A stretch of 64,000 nucleotides of DNA from Microbacterium sufflavum (GCF_023091155.1 NZ_JAHWXK010000001.1:1364001-1428000); one strand, 5' to 3'; positions 41,264 through 50,566 are shown, numbered from the stretch's first letter. The notes: generated from the letters alone by a model not told the origin. Made by a program: numbers and translations.

Positions 41264-41310
41264 CGACGAGGCCCGGAGCACCGCAGCACGCGGGGTTCCG
41301 GGCCTCGTCG
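41264..41310 (+). terminator. strong hairpin terminator
   Basis: CGACGAGGCCCGG (41264-41276) and CCGGGCCTCGTCG (41298-41310) form a perfect 13-bp stem around a 21-base loop, 34 bases after the SRPBCC stop. Confidence 0.75.
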
Positions 41311-41371
41311 CGTGTCCGGCGTGCGCGGAGTCGGGGGTGCGCACGTCGGCGCCCCGTGCTTGCATGAGCGC

Positions 41372-42421
41372 ATGGAGAGGGACCGGAGGCTGCGCGCCGA
41401 GGCTGCAGCGGTCGCGGCGACCGCCGTGTGCTTCGTGCTCGGCGTCGGCGCGGGACTCGTCGTGCTGCGCGGGGCGTCCAGGCCGCTGACCGGCGAGACG
41501 GGGCTGGCGATGCCGGTCGCCGTGGTCGCCGGGGTGATCGCCGCGGGGGCCTTCGCGGTGAGCACACTGCGGCACCGTCGCGGCGAGACCACCGGGATGC
41601 CGCGCTGGCAGGTGATCGTGTCGCACCTCTCGGCAGGCGCACTCACGCTCGCGTTCGGCGCCGTGACCGTGATGGGCGTGCTGCTCACAGCGGAGGTGCT
41701 GGCCGTCGGGCTGCGCGGGCTCGAGCTCGGGGCGGTGGGCGGCGGTCTGCTCGCCGGGGTCGCGGCGGCCGTGGGTGGCCGGTTCGCGTTCGGGGCCGGG
41801 GTCGGGCTGCGCACGGCCGACCTCGCCGGGCTCCTGTTCGGCTTCCTGGTGATCGGCACGCTGTTCGCGATGGTGACGGCGGTCGACCCGCGGTGGTGGG
41901 AGGAGAACTTCTCGCAGCTCGGCGTGGGGTGGGCGTTCAACGGCACGCTCGTGGTCGCCGGGCTGCTCGTCGCCACGGTCGGCGCGTACATCGGCCGTGA
42001 TCTGCACCGCCTGCGGGGCGACGACGCCCTGCCGCGCATCGCCGTGATCGTGGGCCTGTGGGCGGCCGCGGGTGCGGCGCTCGCCGCCGTGGGGCTGCTG
42101 CCCCTGTACCGGGCACCCCTGCCGCACGACATCGCGGCCTTCGCGGCGCTCGTGCTGTTCCTGGCCGCCGCGGCACTGACCACGGTCGCGGTACCGGGGC
42201 GACCGACGGCGCTCGTGGCGACGTCGATCGCGGTGGGCGTGCTCGTGGTGGTGGCGGTCGTGCTGTGGCTGCCGTTCGGGCTGTACGCGGTCACGGCGCT
42301 CGAGGCGATCGTGGTCGGGCTGGGGCTGCTGTGGCTGACGACGCTCGTGCGCGTGCTGGCGATCCTGGTGCCGGAGGCGTCGCGTCCCTCGGCCCGGCGC
42401 TCGCCGCTGCGCGCGGGCTGA
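41372..42421 (+). CDS. multi-spanning membrane protein, DUF998-like
   Basis: 349 residues with about eight hydrophobic spans and short loops. The segment DPRWWEENFSQLGVGWAFNGTLVVAGLL between spans four and five resembles the DUF998/membrane-tryptophan motif. The remaining loops are short and basic on the cytosolic side. ATG 41372 is preferred; the frame is open to 41312, but that part overlaps the terminator hairpin. Single gene with its own promoter region; function unknown. Assignment to DUF998 is tentative. It converges on the TetR gene with 19 bases between stops. Confidence 0.75.
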   Translation: MERDRRLRAEAAAVAATAVCFVLGVGAGLVVLRGASRPLTGETGLAMPVAVVAGVIAAGAFAVSTLRHRRGETTGMPRWQVIVSHLSAGALTLAFGAVTVMGVLLTAEVLAVGLRGLELGAVGGGLLAGVAAAVGGRFAFGAGVGLRTADLAGLLFGFLVIGTLFAMVTAVDPRWWEENFSQLGVGWAFNGTLVVAGLLVATVGAYIGRDLHRLRGDDALPRIAVIVGLWAAAGAALAAVGLLPLYRAPLPHDIAAFAALVLFLAAAALTTVAVPGRPTALVATSIAVGVLVVVAVVLWLPFGLYAVTALEAIVVGLGLLWLTTLVRVLAILVPEASRPSARRSPLRAG

Positions 42422-42440
42422 CGCCGGCTCGACGAGGGGG

Positions 42441-43040
42441 TCAGCGAGCTTCGGGTGCGAGCACCCCGGAGATGAGCAGTTGCACCAGGTCGGCAGCCCG
42501 GTACCGCGCGTCGCCGGTCGCGCCGATGCAGAGGTTCCCGATGCCTCGGAGCACGGTGTACGCATCGATCGCGGGCGTCCCCTCCGCGGACCCGCGCGCT
42601 GCCTCCAGGAGCGAGGCGCACACCGGGACGAGACGGTCGACGAAGGAGGTGTGCAGGGCGTCGGATCCGGCGCTGTCGCCCTGCAGTGCGCCGGGCAGGC
42701 CATGCTTGGTGACCAGGAACTCCACGAACAGGGCGACCCACGCCCGCAAGGCGGCTTCGGGGGTCGCGCTCTCCGCAAGAAGGCGGGGACCGGCGTCGGC
42801 GCACGCTTCGACCTGGTGCCGGTACACCGCGACCACCAGCTCGGAACGCGTCGGAAAGTGACGATAGATCGTCCCGACGCCGACTCCCGCCTTCGCTGCG
42901 ATCTCTCGGACCGGAGCATCGACCCCGGACGTCACGAACACTGCTGCCGCCGCCTCGAGCAGAGCCTGCTCGCTCCGGCGCGGGCGGCCCGCTCGCTGCG
43001 GCCGCGCATCGTGCGACGGCTCGCTCTCGACCTCGCTCAT
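42441..43040 (-). CDS. TetR-family regulator
   Basis: 199 residues. N-terminal TetR HTH: RRSEQALLEAAAAVFVTSGVDAPVREIAAKAGVGVGTIYRHFPTRSELVVAV. The C-terminal ligand domain is typical of the SbtR-like group (RAADLVQLLISG). It is divergent from the alpha/beta hydrolase gene at 43163; the 122-base gap holds a perfect TTACGGA-N7-TCCGTAA repeat at 43077-43097, its probable operator. Confidence 0.92.
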   Translation of the reverse strand: MSEVESEPSHDARPQRAGRPRRSEQALLEAAAAVFVTSGVDAPVREIAAKAGVGVGTIYRHFPTRSELVVAVYRHQVEACADAGPRLLAESATPEAALRAWVALFVEFLVTKHGLPGALQGDSAGSDALHTSFVDRLVPVCASLLEAARGSAEGTPAIDAYTVLRGIGNLCIGATGDARYRAADLVQLLISGVLAPEAR

Positions 43041-43076
43041 GTCCTGCTCCGGTTCCCTCGACGGCGCTCGCTTGCA

Positions 43077-43097
43077 TTACGGAGCATTGTTCCGTAA
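43077..43097. promoter_or_regulatory. TetR operator candidate
   Basis: TTACGGA-GCATTGT-TCCGTAA: perfect 7-bp arms, 7-base spacer, 36 bases from the tetR start. A further GGAACA-like half-site follows at 43105. Position between divergent tetR and hydrolase supports a role in repressing both. Confidence 0.7.
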
Positions 43098-43107
43098 TGT
43101 TGCGGAA

Positions 43108-43140
43108 CAGCGCTCCGATATCCACTATCGCAGAGCGCTG
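43108..43140 (+). promoter_or_regulatory. hairpin in the 5' region of the hydrolase gene
   Basis: CAGCGCTC-CGATA (43108-43120) pairs with TATCG, a two-base bulge, then GAGCGCTG (43126-43140) around the loop TCCAC: 13 base pairs in all. It ends 22 bases before the GTG start. It could be a second protein-binding site or an RNA hairpin in the leader. Confidence 0.45.
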
Positions 43141-43162
43141 CACCCTCGGAAAGGAACTCGCC

Positions 43163-44107
43163 GTGACCTCATCCATCGTCGACACGCTGGACGGCATCAT
43201 CGGTGCCGGAGGCGCGGTCGTCTCCGTCGCTCCCGTGGCGGTGTCCGCGCCCGGCCGAGCGGTTCCCCTCGACGTGCGGGTGTCCGCTCCCGCGACGGGA
43301 TCGAACCTTCCCGTCGTGCTGTTCTCCCACGGCAACGGCTGGAACCTCGATGGGTATGCGCCGCTCACCGCGTTCTGGGCCTCCCGCGGGTTCGTCGTGA
43401 TCCAGCCGACGCATCTGGACTCGCGCCGCAACGGGTTCGGGTTCGATCACCCGGTGTTCCCCACGATCTGGACCGAACGGATCACGGATCTCACTCGCAT
43501 CCTCGACCAGCTCGACACCATCGAGGCCGCCGTTCCCGGTCTCTCCGGCCGCATCGATCGCACGCGCGTCGCCGCGACCGGTCATTCCTGGGGCGGACAG
43601 ACCGCGCAGTCCGTGCTCGGGGCGCGGATCCTCGACGACTCGGGCACGGTCGGCGACGACATGTCCGACCGACGCGTCACCGCAGGCATCCTGTTCGCGG
43701 CGACCGGTGTCGGCGGCGACCACCTTCACCCTTTCGCACGGACGAACTTCCCCTTCATGCGTCCGTCCTTCGGGGAGCTTCGCACGCCGACCCTCGTCGT
43801 CGCCGGAGACCACGACCAGTCCGCGATGTCCAGCCGCGGACCGGACTGGTTCACCGATGCCTTTACGCACAGCCCCGGTGCGACGGATCTCCTCACGCTC
43901 CACGGTGCCGAGCACTCCCTCGGCGGCATCGTGGGGTACGACGTCGCCGAGACCACCGACGAGCACCCCGAGCGGGTCGCCGTCATCCAGCGGATGAGCA
44001 CCGCCTACCTGCGGACCGCTCTGCACGTCGACGACACCAGCTGGCCCGCTGCTCGCGCCGCGTTCACGGACTGCGGCCATCCGATCGGTCACATCGACAG
44101 CAGGTGA
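43163..44107 (+). CDS. alpha/beta hydrolase, chlorophyllase/PETase-like
   Basis: 314 residues from GTG 43163 (AAGGAA upstream). Alpha/beta-hydrolase fold with oxyanion region LFSHGNGWNLDGY, nucleophile S142 in GHSWGG, acid in TLVVAGDHDQ and histidine in LHGAEHSLGG. No signal peptide, so intracellular. It resembles esterases near the chlorophyllase/platelet-activating-factor hydrolase group; substrate unknown. It is controlled by the divergent TetR, which suggests induction by an ester-type xenobiotic. Confidence 0.87.
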   Translation: MTSSIVDTLDGIIGAGGAVVSVAPVAVSAPGRAVPLDVRVSAPATGSNLPVVLFSHGNGWNLDGYAPLTAFWASRGFVVIQPTHLDSRRNGFGFDHPVFPTIWTERITDLTRILDQLDTIEAAVPGLSGRIDRTRVAATGHSWGGQTAQSVLGARILDDSGTVGDDMSDRRVTAGILFAATGVGGDHLHPFARTNFPFMRPSFGELRTPTLVVAGDHDQSAMSSRGPDWFTDAFTHSPGATDLLTLHGAEHSLGGIVGYDVAETTDEHPERVAVIQRMSTAYLRTALHVDDTSWPAARAAFTDCGHPIGHIDSR

Positions 44108-44175
44108 GAGGTGTGCCCGTGTCCCTCGCCGTGCGCGAGCAGCAGGCGAGGGACCAGGCGTCGCCAGGGAGGAGA

Positions 44176-45783
44176 TCACAGCGCGCAGCGCGCTCCGTCC
44201 TCGGGGAGTTCGAGGTCGACGAGGTAGTCGGCGACGATCCCGTCGATGCACTCGTTGCGGGAGACGATGGTGCCGTGCTGGTTGCCGTCGACGGTGAGCA
44301 GTCGGGCGCCGAGGGTGTCGGCGAGGCTGATGCCTCCGTCGTGAGGGGTCACCGGATCTCCCGTGGCCGACACCACGAGCACCTCGGGAAGCCCGTCGAT
44401 GTCCGTCGCGTAGGGGTAGCCGAGTGTCGGTTCGGACGGCCAGTACTCGCAGCCGTCCTGGGTGGGGGGAGCGGTCCCCGGGTCGAGGAACGGCACGGCA
44501 TCGTTGAGGTCTTCGCCGAGCCTCGCCATCTCCTCGGCGGTGAAGCGTTCTTCGTCCAGGCAGTTGATCGCGAAGAGCGCCTCGTACGAGTTCGTGTACT
44601 CGCCGCTCTCGGAGCGGCCGTATGACCCGTCGCGCAGCGCGAGCAGGGCATCCGGCCGACCTGCCTTCAGCTCCGCCAGCCCTGCCACGATCGCGGGCCA
44701 ACTCGCCTCGGAGTACAGCCCGGCGACGATGCCTTCGCCGGCGGCGAGGAAGCCGACCTCGCGGCCGTCGGCGGCGATCAGCGGCTCATCGACAAGCGGC
44801 CGCAGGAGCCGCTGCGCCTCGCTCGTCGCCCGTGCGGGATCGGCGCCGAGAGGGCAATCGGCCTGGGCCGCACAGAAGTCGGCGAAGCGCTGGAAGGACG
44901 CCTGCAGCCCCTCGCTGAGGTGGATCCGACGCTCCCGGGTGTTCTTGAGCGGGTCGACCGCGCCGTCGAGGACGAGGGCGCGGACGTTCTGCGGGAACAT
45001 CTCGGCATAGACCGCTCCGAGGCGCGTGCCGTAGCTCACACCCGCGAAGGTGAGCTTCTCGTCGCCGAGCGCGGCTCGGAGGATGTCCATGTCGCGAGCG
45101 GTATCGCGGGTTCCGAGGTGCGCGAGCACGTCGCCTCGGCCCGTGCCATCAGCGCACTTCTCGACGATCTCGCGGGCGGAATCGTCCGTCCACTCTCCGA
45201 GTGCCGCGAGGGGAGCGTCGGCGTCTCGCTCGTCGTCGGTGTAGCAATCGACGGCGGGGCGGCTGAGGCCGACCCCCCGGGTGTCGAAGCCCACGATGTC
45301 GAAGCGGTCGGTGAGCGGCCCGCCCGACCACAGGGCGGCCACCAGAGGGGCGAACGTCGTCGCCGCCGCGCCTGGTCCGCCGGGATTCAGCACGACCGAG
45401 CCGATGCGGTCCTCGCCGGTGGCTGCGATGCGGGCCACCGCCAACTCGATGGTCTCACCTGCGGGGTCCTCGTAGTCCAGGGGCACCGTGAGCATCGCGC
45501 ACTCGGCGCTCTCCGCCGCATCGATGACCTGAGGGACGGCGGGTTGCGACCTCACGAGCGCGGGGTCGCAGGCCCCGAAGTCGAGCTCCTGCCCCCTGTA
45601 CCGCTCGAGGTCCGAGTCCTGCACGGCTTCCGATTCGGGCGCGGCGTCCCGGTCGTCCTGCGTCGCGGCGGTGCAGCCGGCCAGCAGCAGCGATGCGACC
45701 GCGGTGACAGCGGCGACCGGTGCCACCCATCGCCGTCGATGATCGTTCCTCCGTCGGCTGCGGATCGGCGAGCGGTTCCTCAT
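44176..45783 (-). CDS. secreted TAP-like alpha/beta hydrolase lipoprotein (S33 family)
   Basis: 535 residues. Basic N-terminus and lipoprotein signal (VASLLLAGC; Cys37). The hydrolase domain has the HG-type loop VLNPGGPGAA, DIVGFDTRGVGLSRP, nucleophile S250 in GVSYGTRLG, and a C-terminal TAP-like segment with acid and histidine (SATGDPVTPHDGG, DGNQHGTIV). Streptomyces tripeptidyl aminopeptidases and related proline-type peptidases share this layout. Attached to the outer face of the membrane, it probably trims N-terminal peptides. The gene is 21 bases downstream of a membrane protein gene on the same strand and may be co-expressed with it. Confidence 0.9.
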   Translation of the reverse strand: MRNRSPIRSRRRNDHRRRWVAPVAAVTAVASLLLAGCTAATQDDRDAAPESEAVQDSDLERYRGQELDFGACDPALVRSQPAVPQVIDAAESAECAMLTVPLDYEDPAGETIELAVARIAATGEDRIGSVVLNPGGPGAAATTFAPLVAALWSGGPLTDRFDIVGFDTRGVGLSRPAVDCYTDDERDADAPLAALGEWTDDSAREIVEKCADGTGRGDVLAHLGTRDTARDMDILRAALGDEKLTFAGVSYGTRLGAVYAEMFPQNVRALVLDGAVDPLKNTRERRIHLSEGLQASFQRFADFCAAQADCPLGADPARATSEAQRLLRPLVDEPLIAADGREVGFLAAGEGIVAGLYSEASWPAIVAGLAELKAGRPDALLALRDGSYGRSESGEYTNSYEALFAINCLDEERFTAEEMARLGEDLNDAVPFLDPGTAPPTQDGCEYWPSEPTLGYPYATDIDGLPEVLVVSATGDPVTPHDGGISLADTLGARLLTVDGNQHGTIVSRNECIDGIVADYLVDLELPEDGARCAL

Positions 45784-45804
45784 GGTGTTTCCTTTCGTGG
45801 GGTC

Positions 45805-46446
45805 TCAACTGGCGAGTTCATCGATCCAGCTCGATCGCATCCGCAGGGCCCGCTCCGTGCTGCCGGCGACGGCCGCGAGCCCGATGAGCAGATTGATGTG
45901 CAGGGGGAGCTGGATGGGGGACGTGAAGGTGCCCACCGATGCGGCGATCAGCGGTATCTGCGAAAGAGCCTCGATGATCTGGGGAACCTCGACGCAGAGT
46001 CCGACGACGACGAGGGTGAGGGAGATGAGGCCGATCGCACGGCTCGCCCGGGGATGCCGGTGGTGCAGGCGGGCGCGGCGCCCCTCGGCCGATCGCGGAT
46101 CGGGTGACAGCTGTTCTTCGGTGCCGTCTGGGCGCACGTAGTGGCACCGCTTGAGCCCGAAGCCGGTGATCGCGACCTCGATGTGGCCGCCGGGCACCGC
46201 GAAGCGGGTGGGCATCTTCGCGTACGACCGGAGTGCGCCGTCGACGTAGAGGCGGGCGCGGACCTGCCCGTCGCTCATGTCACCCCCGTGGCGCACGTCG
46301 ACGGTGTAGATGGATGCCGTGCCGTCCGGTGACGCCAGGGTGATCGAGCGCAGCGATCGGCTGAACATCTGCCACCAGCGGTACCGCCGCAGTGGTTCTC
46401 CTGACCCGTGGCGGACGCGGCGGTTGCGCCAGTTCGCGATTCCCAT
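45805..46446 (-). CDS. hypothetical membrane protein
   Basis: 213 residues. The first 120 residues are soluble and basic with beta-like strands (ITLASPDGTASIYTVDVRHGG, RARLYVDGALRSYAKMPTRF, GGHIEVAITGFGLKRCHYV). Two hydrophobic segments follow (about 137-157 and 180-197). I recognise no family, though the soluble part looks like a small beta-sandwich. It is first in an operon with the TAP-like lipoprotein and divergent from the TetR gene at 46541; the palindrome at 46500-46516 may control it. Confidence 0.65.
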   Translation of the reverse strand: MGIANWRNRRVRHGSGEPLRRYRWWQMFSRSLRSITLASPDGTASIYTVDVRHGGDMSDGQVRARLYVDGALRSYAKMPTRFAVPGGHIEVAITGFGLKRCHYVRPDGTEEQLSPDPRSAEGRRARLHHRHPRASRAIGLISLTLVVVGLCVEVPQIIEALSQIPLIAASVGTFTSPIQLPLHINLLIGLAAVAGSTERALRMRSSWIDELAS

Positions 46447-46499
46447 CGTCGCGGTCCTCGTCTCGATTAGTACAGCGTGCTAGTGAACGAGGGGCTAAG

Positions 46500-46516
46500 C
46501 TATCACACTGTGATAG
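46500..46516. promoter_or_regulatory. TetR operator candidate (CTATCAC palindrome)
   Basis: CTATCAC-ACT-GTGATAG is a perfect 7-3-7 palindrome, 24 bases upstream of the tetR start and 53 bases from the divergent membrane-protein gene. An imperfect TAGTAC/GTGCTA pair lies 20-30 bases to the left. Confidence 0.7.
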
Positions 46517-46540
46517 ATCGATGGTTTGCGGAAGGCGGGC

Positions 46541-47152
46541 ATGGGCGCTGAATCGAAGGAGCCGGGGACCCGCTCGAAGATCCTCATCGCGGCGGCGACG
46601 ATGCTCGGCGAGAACCCCACGGCTCGACTGAGCGTGCGGGGCGTGGCCGCGCGTGCCCAGGTGAGCACCGGCTCGCTGCGGCACTTCTTCCCCACCCAGC
46701 GGGAGCTCATCGAGACGGTGGTCGCGGGGATGTACGACGTGGAGATTCCCGACGACCCCATCGACGATCGCTCCCTCACGCCCGAAGAGCGCCTGACCGC
46801 GTGCCTGCAGTTGCTTCTTTCCCACGTGGGCGTGGGCGAACGCGCCAGGCAGCAGTGGGGAGCGCTCTACGAGGCGTACGTCGCCACGCCTCCTTCCGAG
46901 GACCAAGCCGCGACCTACCTCGCGCTCGAACGGATGGGGCGCCACCGCATCGAGCAGTGGCTGACGACCCTGGTCGACGAGGGTGCGATCGCTGCGGGTG
47001 GGATCGAGGAGCGCGCGCGGTTCCTCGCCACCGTGACGTCGGGCATCGCGACGGAACGCGCGCTGCCCTCCGAGACGGTGCGCGTCCATGCCGAGAAGGA
47101 GACCCTGCGTCTCGCCGTCCACGCGGTCATGAGCGGGCCGCCCGCCGCATGA
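46541..47152 (+). CDS. TetR-family regulator
   Basis: 203 residues from ATG 46541 (GGAAGG five bases upstream); a TTG at 46526 is the alternative. The HTH is TRSKILIAAATMLGENPTARLSVRGVAARAQVSTGSLRHFFPTQRELIETV. The ligand-binding domain has aromatic and acidic residues (RQQWGALYEAYVATPP). Divergent from the membrane protein/TAP-like operon with a palindrome between, so it probably regulates that operon and itself. Confidence 0.9.
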   Translation: MGAESKEPGTRSKILIAAATMLGENPTARLSVRGVAARAQVSTGSLRHFFPTQRELIETVVAGMYDVEIPDDPIDDRSLTPEERLTACLQLLLSHVGVGERARQQWGALYEAYVATPPSEDQAATYLALERMGRHRIEQWLTTLVDEGAIAAGGIEERARFLATVTSGIATERALPSETVRVHAEKETLRLAVHAVMSGPPAA

Positions 47153-47315
47153 GTTCTCCCTTCGACGGCATGCCCGTCGCGCGGACCGCCTCCGTCGTCG
47201 CCACTCCCTAGGCGGGTGTCGCGCCGGGGTGTGCGGAAGATAGGGCATCCGTCCGATGTGGCGGTGGGGCCTCAGAGCGGAGTGTAGGGATACACCGAAC
47301 CGCCGAGGAGAGATC

Positions 47316-47546
47316 ATGTTCGAGCACCCCTATCTGACCCAGCAGGTGACCGCTCACGAGCAGGAGCGCATCGCGACGGCCGTCGAGCAGCGCCGCCGCC
47401 TGATCGAGCACGCGGACCAGATCGTGCCGCGGGCGGACGGGCCCGTGCGGCGGCTGCTGCGTCGCCTCGTGCAGCGCGGGGTCGTCTCGCGCACGGCTGT
47501 CGCGGAGCGCGAGTGCCGACCGTGCGAGCCCGCGGTCGCCCGGTGA
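47316..47546 (+). CDS. small basic hypothetical protein, 76 aa
   Basis: 76 residues: FEHPYLTQQVTAHEQERIATAVEQRRRLIEHAD, then arginine-rich PVRRLLRRLVQRG and a Cys-containing end. ATG 47316 is preceded by GAGGAGAG. It is helical and basic, with no membrane span. The stop overlaps a possible GTG start (47543) of the large LuxR regulator, so the two may be coupled. Function unknown. Confidence 0.6.
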   Translation: MFEHPYLTQQVTAHEQERIATAVEQRRRLIEHADQIVPRADGPVRRLLRRLVQRGVVSRTAVAERECRPCEPAVAR

Positions 47547-47614
47547 CCGACGCGGTCCTGCTGCCGTTCCCGCACCGCGACCCCGATGTCGGCGGTGGGT
47601 GGGACGATGGAGGC

Positions 47615-50491
47615 ATGGCCCCAGCCCCCAGTGCCGCGATGGTCGGGCGAGACGCCGAGCTCGCCGAGGTGCGCCGTCTGTTCGACGGAGCGCGCGACGG
47701 CGTGCCCGCGGCCGTGCTGGTGGAGGGCGAGGCCGGGATCGGCAAGTCCCGCCTGGCGCGCGAGTTCGGCGCCGAGGTCGCGAACGCCGCCGACGTGCAT
47801 GTCGGATGGTGCCTCGACCTGGGCGCGTCGCGCATGCCGTTCGGCCCTCTCACCGGCATCCTCCGCTCGATCGTGGCGCGGATGGGCGTCGAGCGCGTGC
47901 GAGCGGTCGTCGGCGTGGGCATCGAGGCGCTCGGGATGCTGCTGCCCGAGCTCGTCGACGCCCCCGCCGACCGCGAGCGCACGAGCCCGGAGCGTCTGCG
48001 CGACGCCGTGGCGTCACTGGTCGAGGCCGCGGCGGAGGAGTCGCCGCAGGTGCTCGTGGTGGAAGACCTGCACTGGGCCGACGACTCGACCCTGGCCATC
48101 CTGTCGTTCCTGCTGCGGGCGTGGAACCGCGGTCGCATCCTGCTGCTCATCACCTGCCGCACCGACGACGTGCGTCGCGGCGACGCGGTGAGCCGTTTCA
48201 TCGGCGAGGCCACGAGGGCGCGGCTGCTGGAGCGGCTGACGGTGTCGCGCCTGGAAGACGAGGCCGTCCGCGAGCTGGTCGAGCAGATCACCGGGCGCGC
48301 TCCGTCGCCGTCCGCGCTCGAGCGGCTGCAGGTGCGGGCCGAAGGCGTGCCGTTCTTCGTGGAGGAGATCGCCGGGTGCTCCCAGGGCCCGCTGCCGGAC
48401 AGCCTGCGCGACCTGCTGCTGGCACGCTTCGACCGTCTCGGCGACGACGCAGGGCGTGTGGTGCGGGTCATCTCCGGCGCCGAGCGTCCCCTGAGCCACC
48501 CGCTCGTCACGCGCCTGGCCGGGCTGCCCGAGGAGCGTCTCGACGAGGCCCTGCGCGAGGCCGCCCGCAGCGGCATCATCGTGGTGGAAGACGACGACTA
48601 CCGGTTCCGGCACGCGCTGCTGCGTGAGGCCGTGCACGACGATCTGCTCCCGGGGGAGCGCGCCCGCCTGCACCGCGCCTACGCCGAGGCGCTGGAGGAG
48701 CAGAGCGAGGGGGCCGCCGACCGGGGCGATGCCGCCGCGCTCGCGTATCACTGGCAGCTCGCGCAAGACGACCGTCGCGCGATCACGGCCGCCGCTGAGG
48801 CCATGCGGCAGGCCAAGGCGCAGTATGCCTTCGCGAGTGCTGCGCGCTTCGGCGAGCTCGTGCTCGAGCTGTGGCCGCTCGTGCCGGACGCCGCCGCCGC
48901 GACGGGGTTCGGGCGCCTGGAACTGCTGCACGTGCTCGGGTCGGTGCTGCGCAACGCGGGCGACGGGGAGCGCGCTCTCGCGGTGGCCAACGTCGCGCTC
49001 GCCGAGGTCGATGCGACGACGGTCGACCCGCGACTGCACGCCCGTCTGCTGCGCAACAAGGCGCTGTTCCTGGTGAACCTGGGGCGGCTCGGGGCCGTGC
49101 CGCTGCTCCGCGAGGCGCTGGCCATCGCAGAGGAGCACGTGCCCGATGAGGCGTTCCGCGCCGAGCTGCTCAACCAGCTCGCCGGTCGCCTGATGATCGC
49201 GGGCGACCGGGAGGATGCGATCCGGCTCGCCGACGAGGCCGAGCGCCGGGCCGCGGCCGCGGGGTCGCGCGACCAGCAGTCGATCGCAGCGAACATGCGC
49301 GGCGGCTCACTGGCGCACCTCGGCGCCGTCGAGGCGGGCGTGCGGGAGTTCGAACGGGCGAGGGTGCTGGCAGACGGCTCGACCGCCGAGATGCGCTACC
49401 GCGTGAACTACTCCGACCTGTTGACGCTGCTCGGCCGGTACCGGGAGGCGGTCGCGGTGGCCGAAGCGGGGCTGCGCCGCGCGCGGGAGCTGCGCGTCGA
49501 GCGCACGTCGGGCACGATCATGGCGCAGAACATGATCGTCCCGCTGCTCGAGCTCGGCGAGATCGACCGCGTCGAGGAGATGCTGTCGCGCGACTTCGTG
49601 CAGGGCACGCTGCGGGTGTTCCGCATGTACATGAGCATGACGCGCGTGCGGGTGCTGGCGTGGCGCGGCCGGTCGACCGAGGCGGCGGAGATGCTGCGCG
49701 AGTGGCGGCCGGCGTTCGAGGAGACCGGCGGCTCTGAGCGCCAGATCTGGTACGACCTCGTGACGATGACGGTCGCGGTGGCGCAGAGCGAGGGCGACCT
49801 CACCGGTGCGCTCGACGCGATCCTCGCGATGGTGCACGACGAGAAGCCGGCGCTGCTGCATCAGCGTCGGCTGCTGCTGGAGGGCGGGGCGATCATCGCG
49901 GAGCTGCGGTCCCGGGGGGTCGACGTCGAGGCGGCCTCGGCCACGATCCGCGACGCCTGGCTGGCGCAGCCCGACCAGCTGCAGCACGACGCCTGGGGGC
50001 TGATTCTCGATGCCCTGCTCGACCCGCGACCGGAGAAGGTGGAGGAGGCGCTGCGCCGCGCTGACGGCGACGACGTGCCGGTGACCTTCCGCGCGGTGCT
50101 CCGCCTGGAGCGCGCGCAGGTGCACGTGCGAGACGGCGAGCGCGCGGCCGCCTCCGCCGTGGTCGCCGAGGCCGTCGCGCTCGCGGAGGAGTGGGACCAT
50201 GCCCCGCTGCGGGCCGCCATCGCACGATTCGCCGACGCCGCGGGCCTGCGTGCCGGAGCAGCGCCCGCCGACGCGGAACTGCTGACCGCCAGGGAGCAGC
50301 AGGTGCTCGACCTCATCGCGGAGGGGCTCAGCAACCGTCAGATCGGGGAGCGCCTGTTCATCAGCGTGAAGACGGTGAGCGTGCACGTGTCGGCGGTGCT
50401 GCGCAAGCTCGGGGTCAGCACGCGCACGGAGGCGGCGCTCACACGGCAGGCCCTCGACCCGACGTCGGGCAGGTCCGCCGTGGTAGCGTGA
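47615..50491 (+). CDS. large ATP-binding LuxR-family regulator (LAL/AAA_16)
   Basis: 958 residues from ATG 47615; GTG 47543 (GTGA overlap with the previous gene) gives 24 more. The N-terminus is an AAA_16 ATPase with Walker A EGEAGIGKSRL (38-45) and Walker B VLVVEDLHWAD. A long TPR-like helical middle (about 300-870) follows. The C-terminus has a LuxR HTH: LTAREQQVLDLIAEGLSNRQIGERLFISVKTVSVHVSAVLRKLGVSTRTEAAL. These MalT-like proteins sense a small inducer or partner protein. The target genes are not evident here. It is followed by cspA on the same strand. Confidence 0.88.
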   Translation: MAPAPSAAMVGRDAELAEVRRLFDGARDGVPAAVLVEGEAGIGKSRLAREFGAEVANAADVHVGWCLDLGASRMPFGPLTGILRSIVARMGVERVRAVVGVGIEALGMLLPELVDAPADRERTSPERLRDAVASLVEAAAEESPQVLVVEDLHWADDSTLAILSFLLRAWNRGRILLLITCRTDDVRRGDAVSRFIGEATRARLLERLTVSRLEDEAVRELVEQITGRAPSPSALERLQVRAEGVPFFVEEIAGCSQGPLPDSLRDLLLARFDRLGDDAGRVVRVISGAERPLSHPLVTRLAGLPEERLDEALREAARSGIIVVEDDDYRFRHALLREAVHDDLLPGERARLHRAYAEALEEQSEGAADRGDAAALAYHWQLAQDDRRAITAAAEAMRQAKAQYAFASAARFGELVLELWPLVPDAAAATGFGRLELLHVLGSVLRNAGDGERALAVANVALAEVDATTVDPRLHARLLRNKALFLVNLGRLGAVPLLREALAIAEEHVPDEAFRAELLNQLAGRLMIAGDREDAIRLADEAERRAAAAGSRDQQSIAANMRGGSLAHLGAVEAGVREFERARVLADGSTAEMRYRVNYSDLLTLLGRYREAVAVAEAGLRRARELRVERTSGTIMAQNMIVPLLELGEIDRVEEMLSRDFVQGTLRVFRMYMSMTRVRVLAWRGRSTEAAEMLREWRPAFEETGGSERQIWYDLVTMTVAVAQSEGDLTGALDAILAMVHDEKPALLHQRRLLLEGGAIIAELRSRGVDVEAASATIRDAWLAQPDQLQHDAWGLILDALLDPRPEKVEEALRRADGDDVPVTFRAVLRLERAQVHVRDGERAAASAVVAEAVALAEEWDHAPLRAAIARFADAAGLRAGAAPADAELLTAREQQVLDLIAEGLSNRQIGERLFISVKTVSVHVSAVLRKLGVSTRTEAALTRQALDPTSGRSAVVA

Positions 50492-50566
50492 CCGAGCACG
50501 CGTGTCGGATCTTCCGGTGCGGTGCAGGCCGCGTCAGCGGCCGGCTTAACAGAAAGTAGAAAACAC

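Noticed and set aside
46500..46516. Rho-independent terminator
   Set aside because: The palindrome is short with a 3-base centre, has no U-run and sits between divergent starts, so it fits an operator rather than a terminator.
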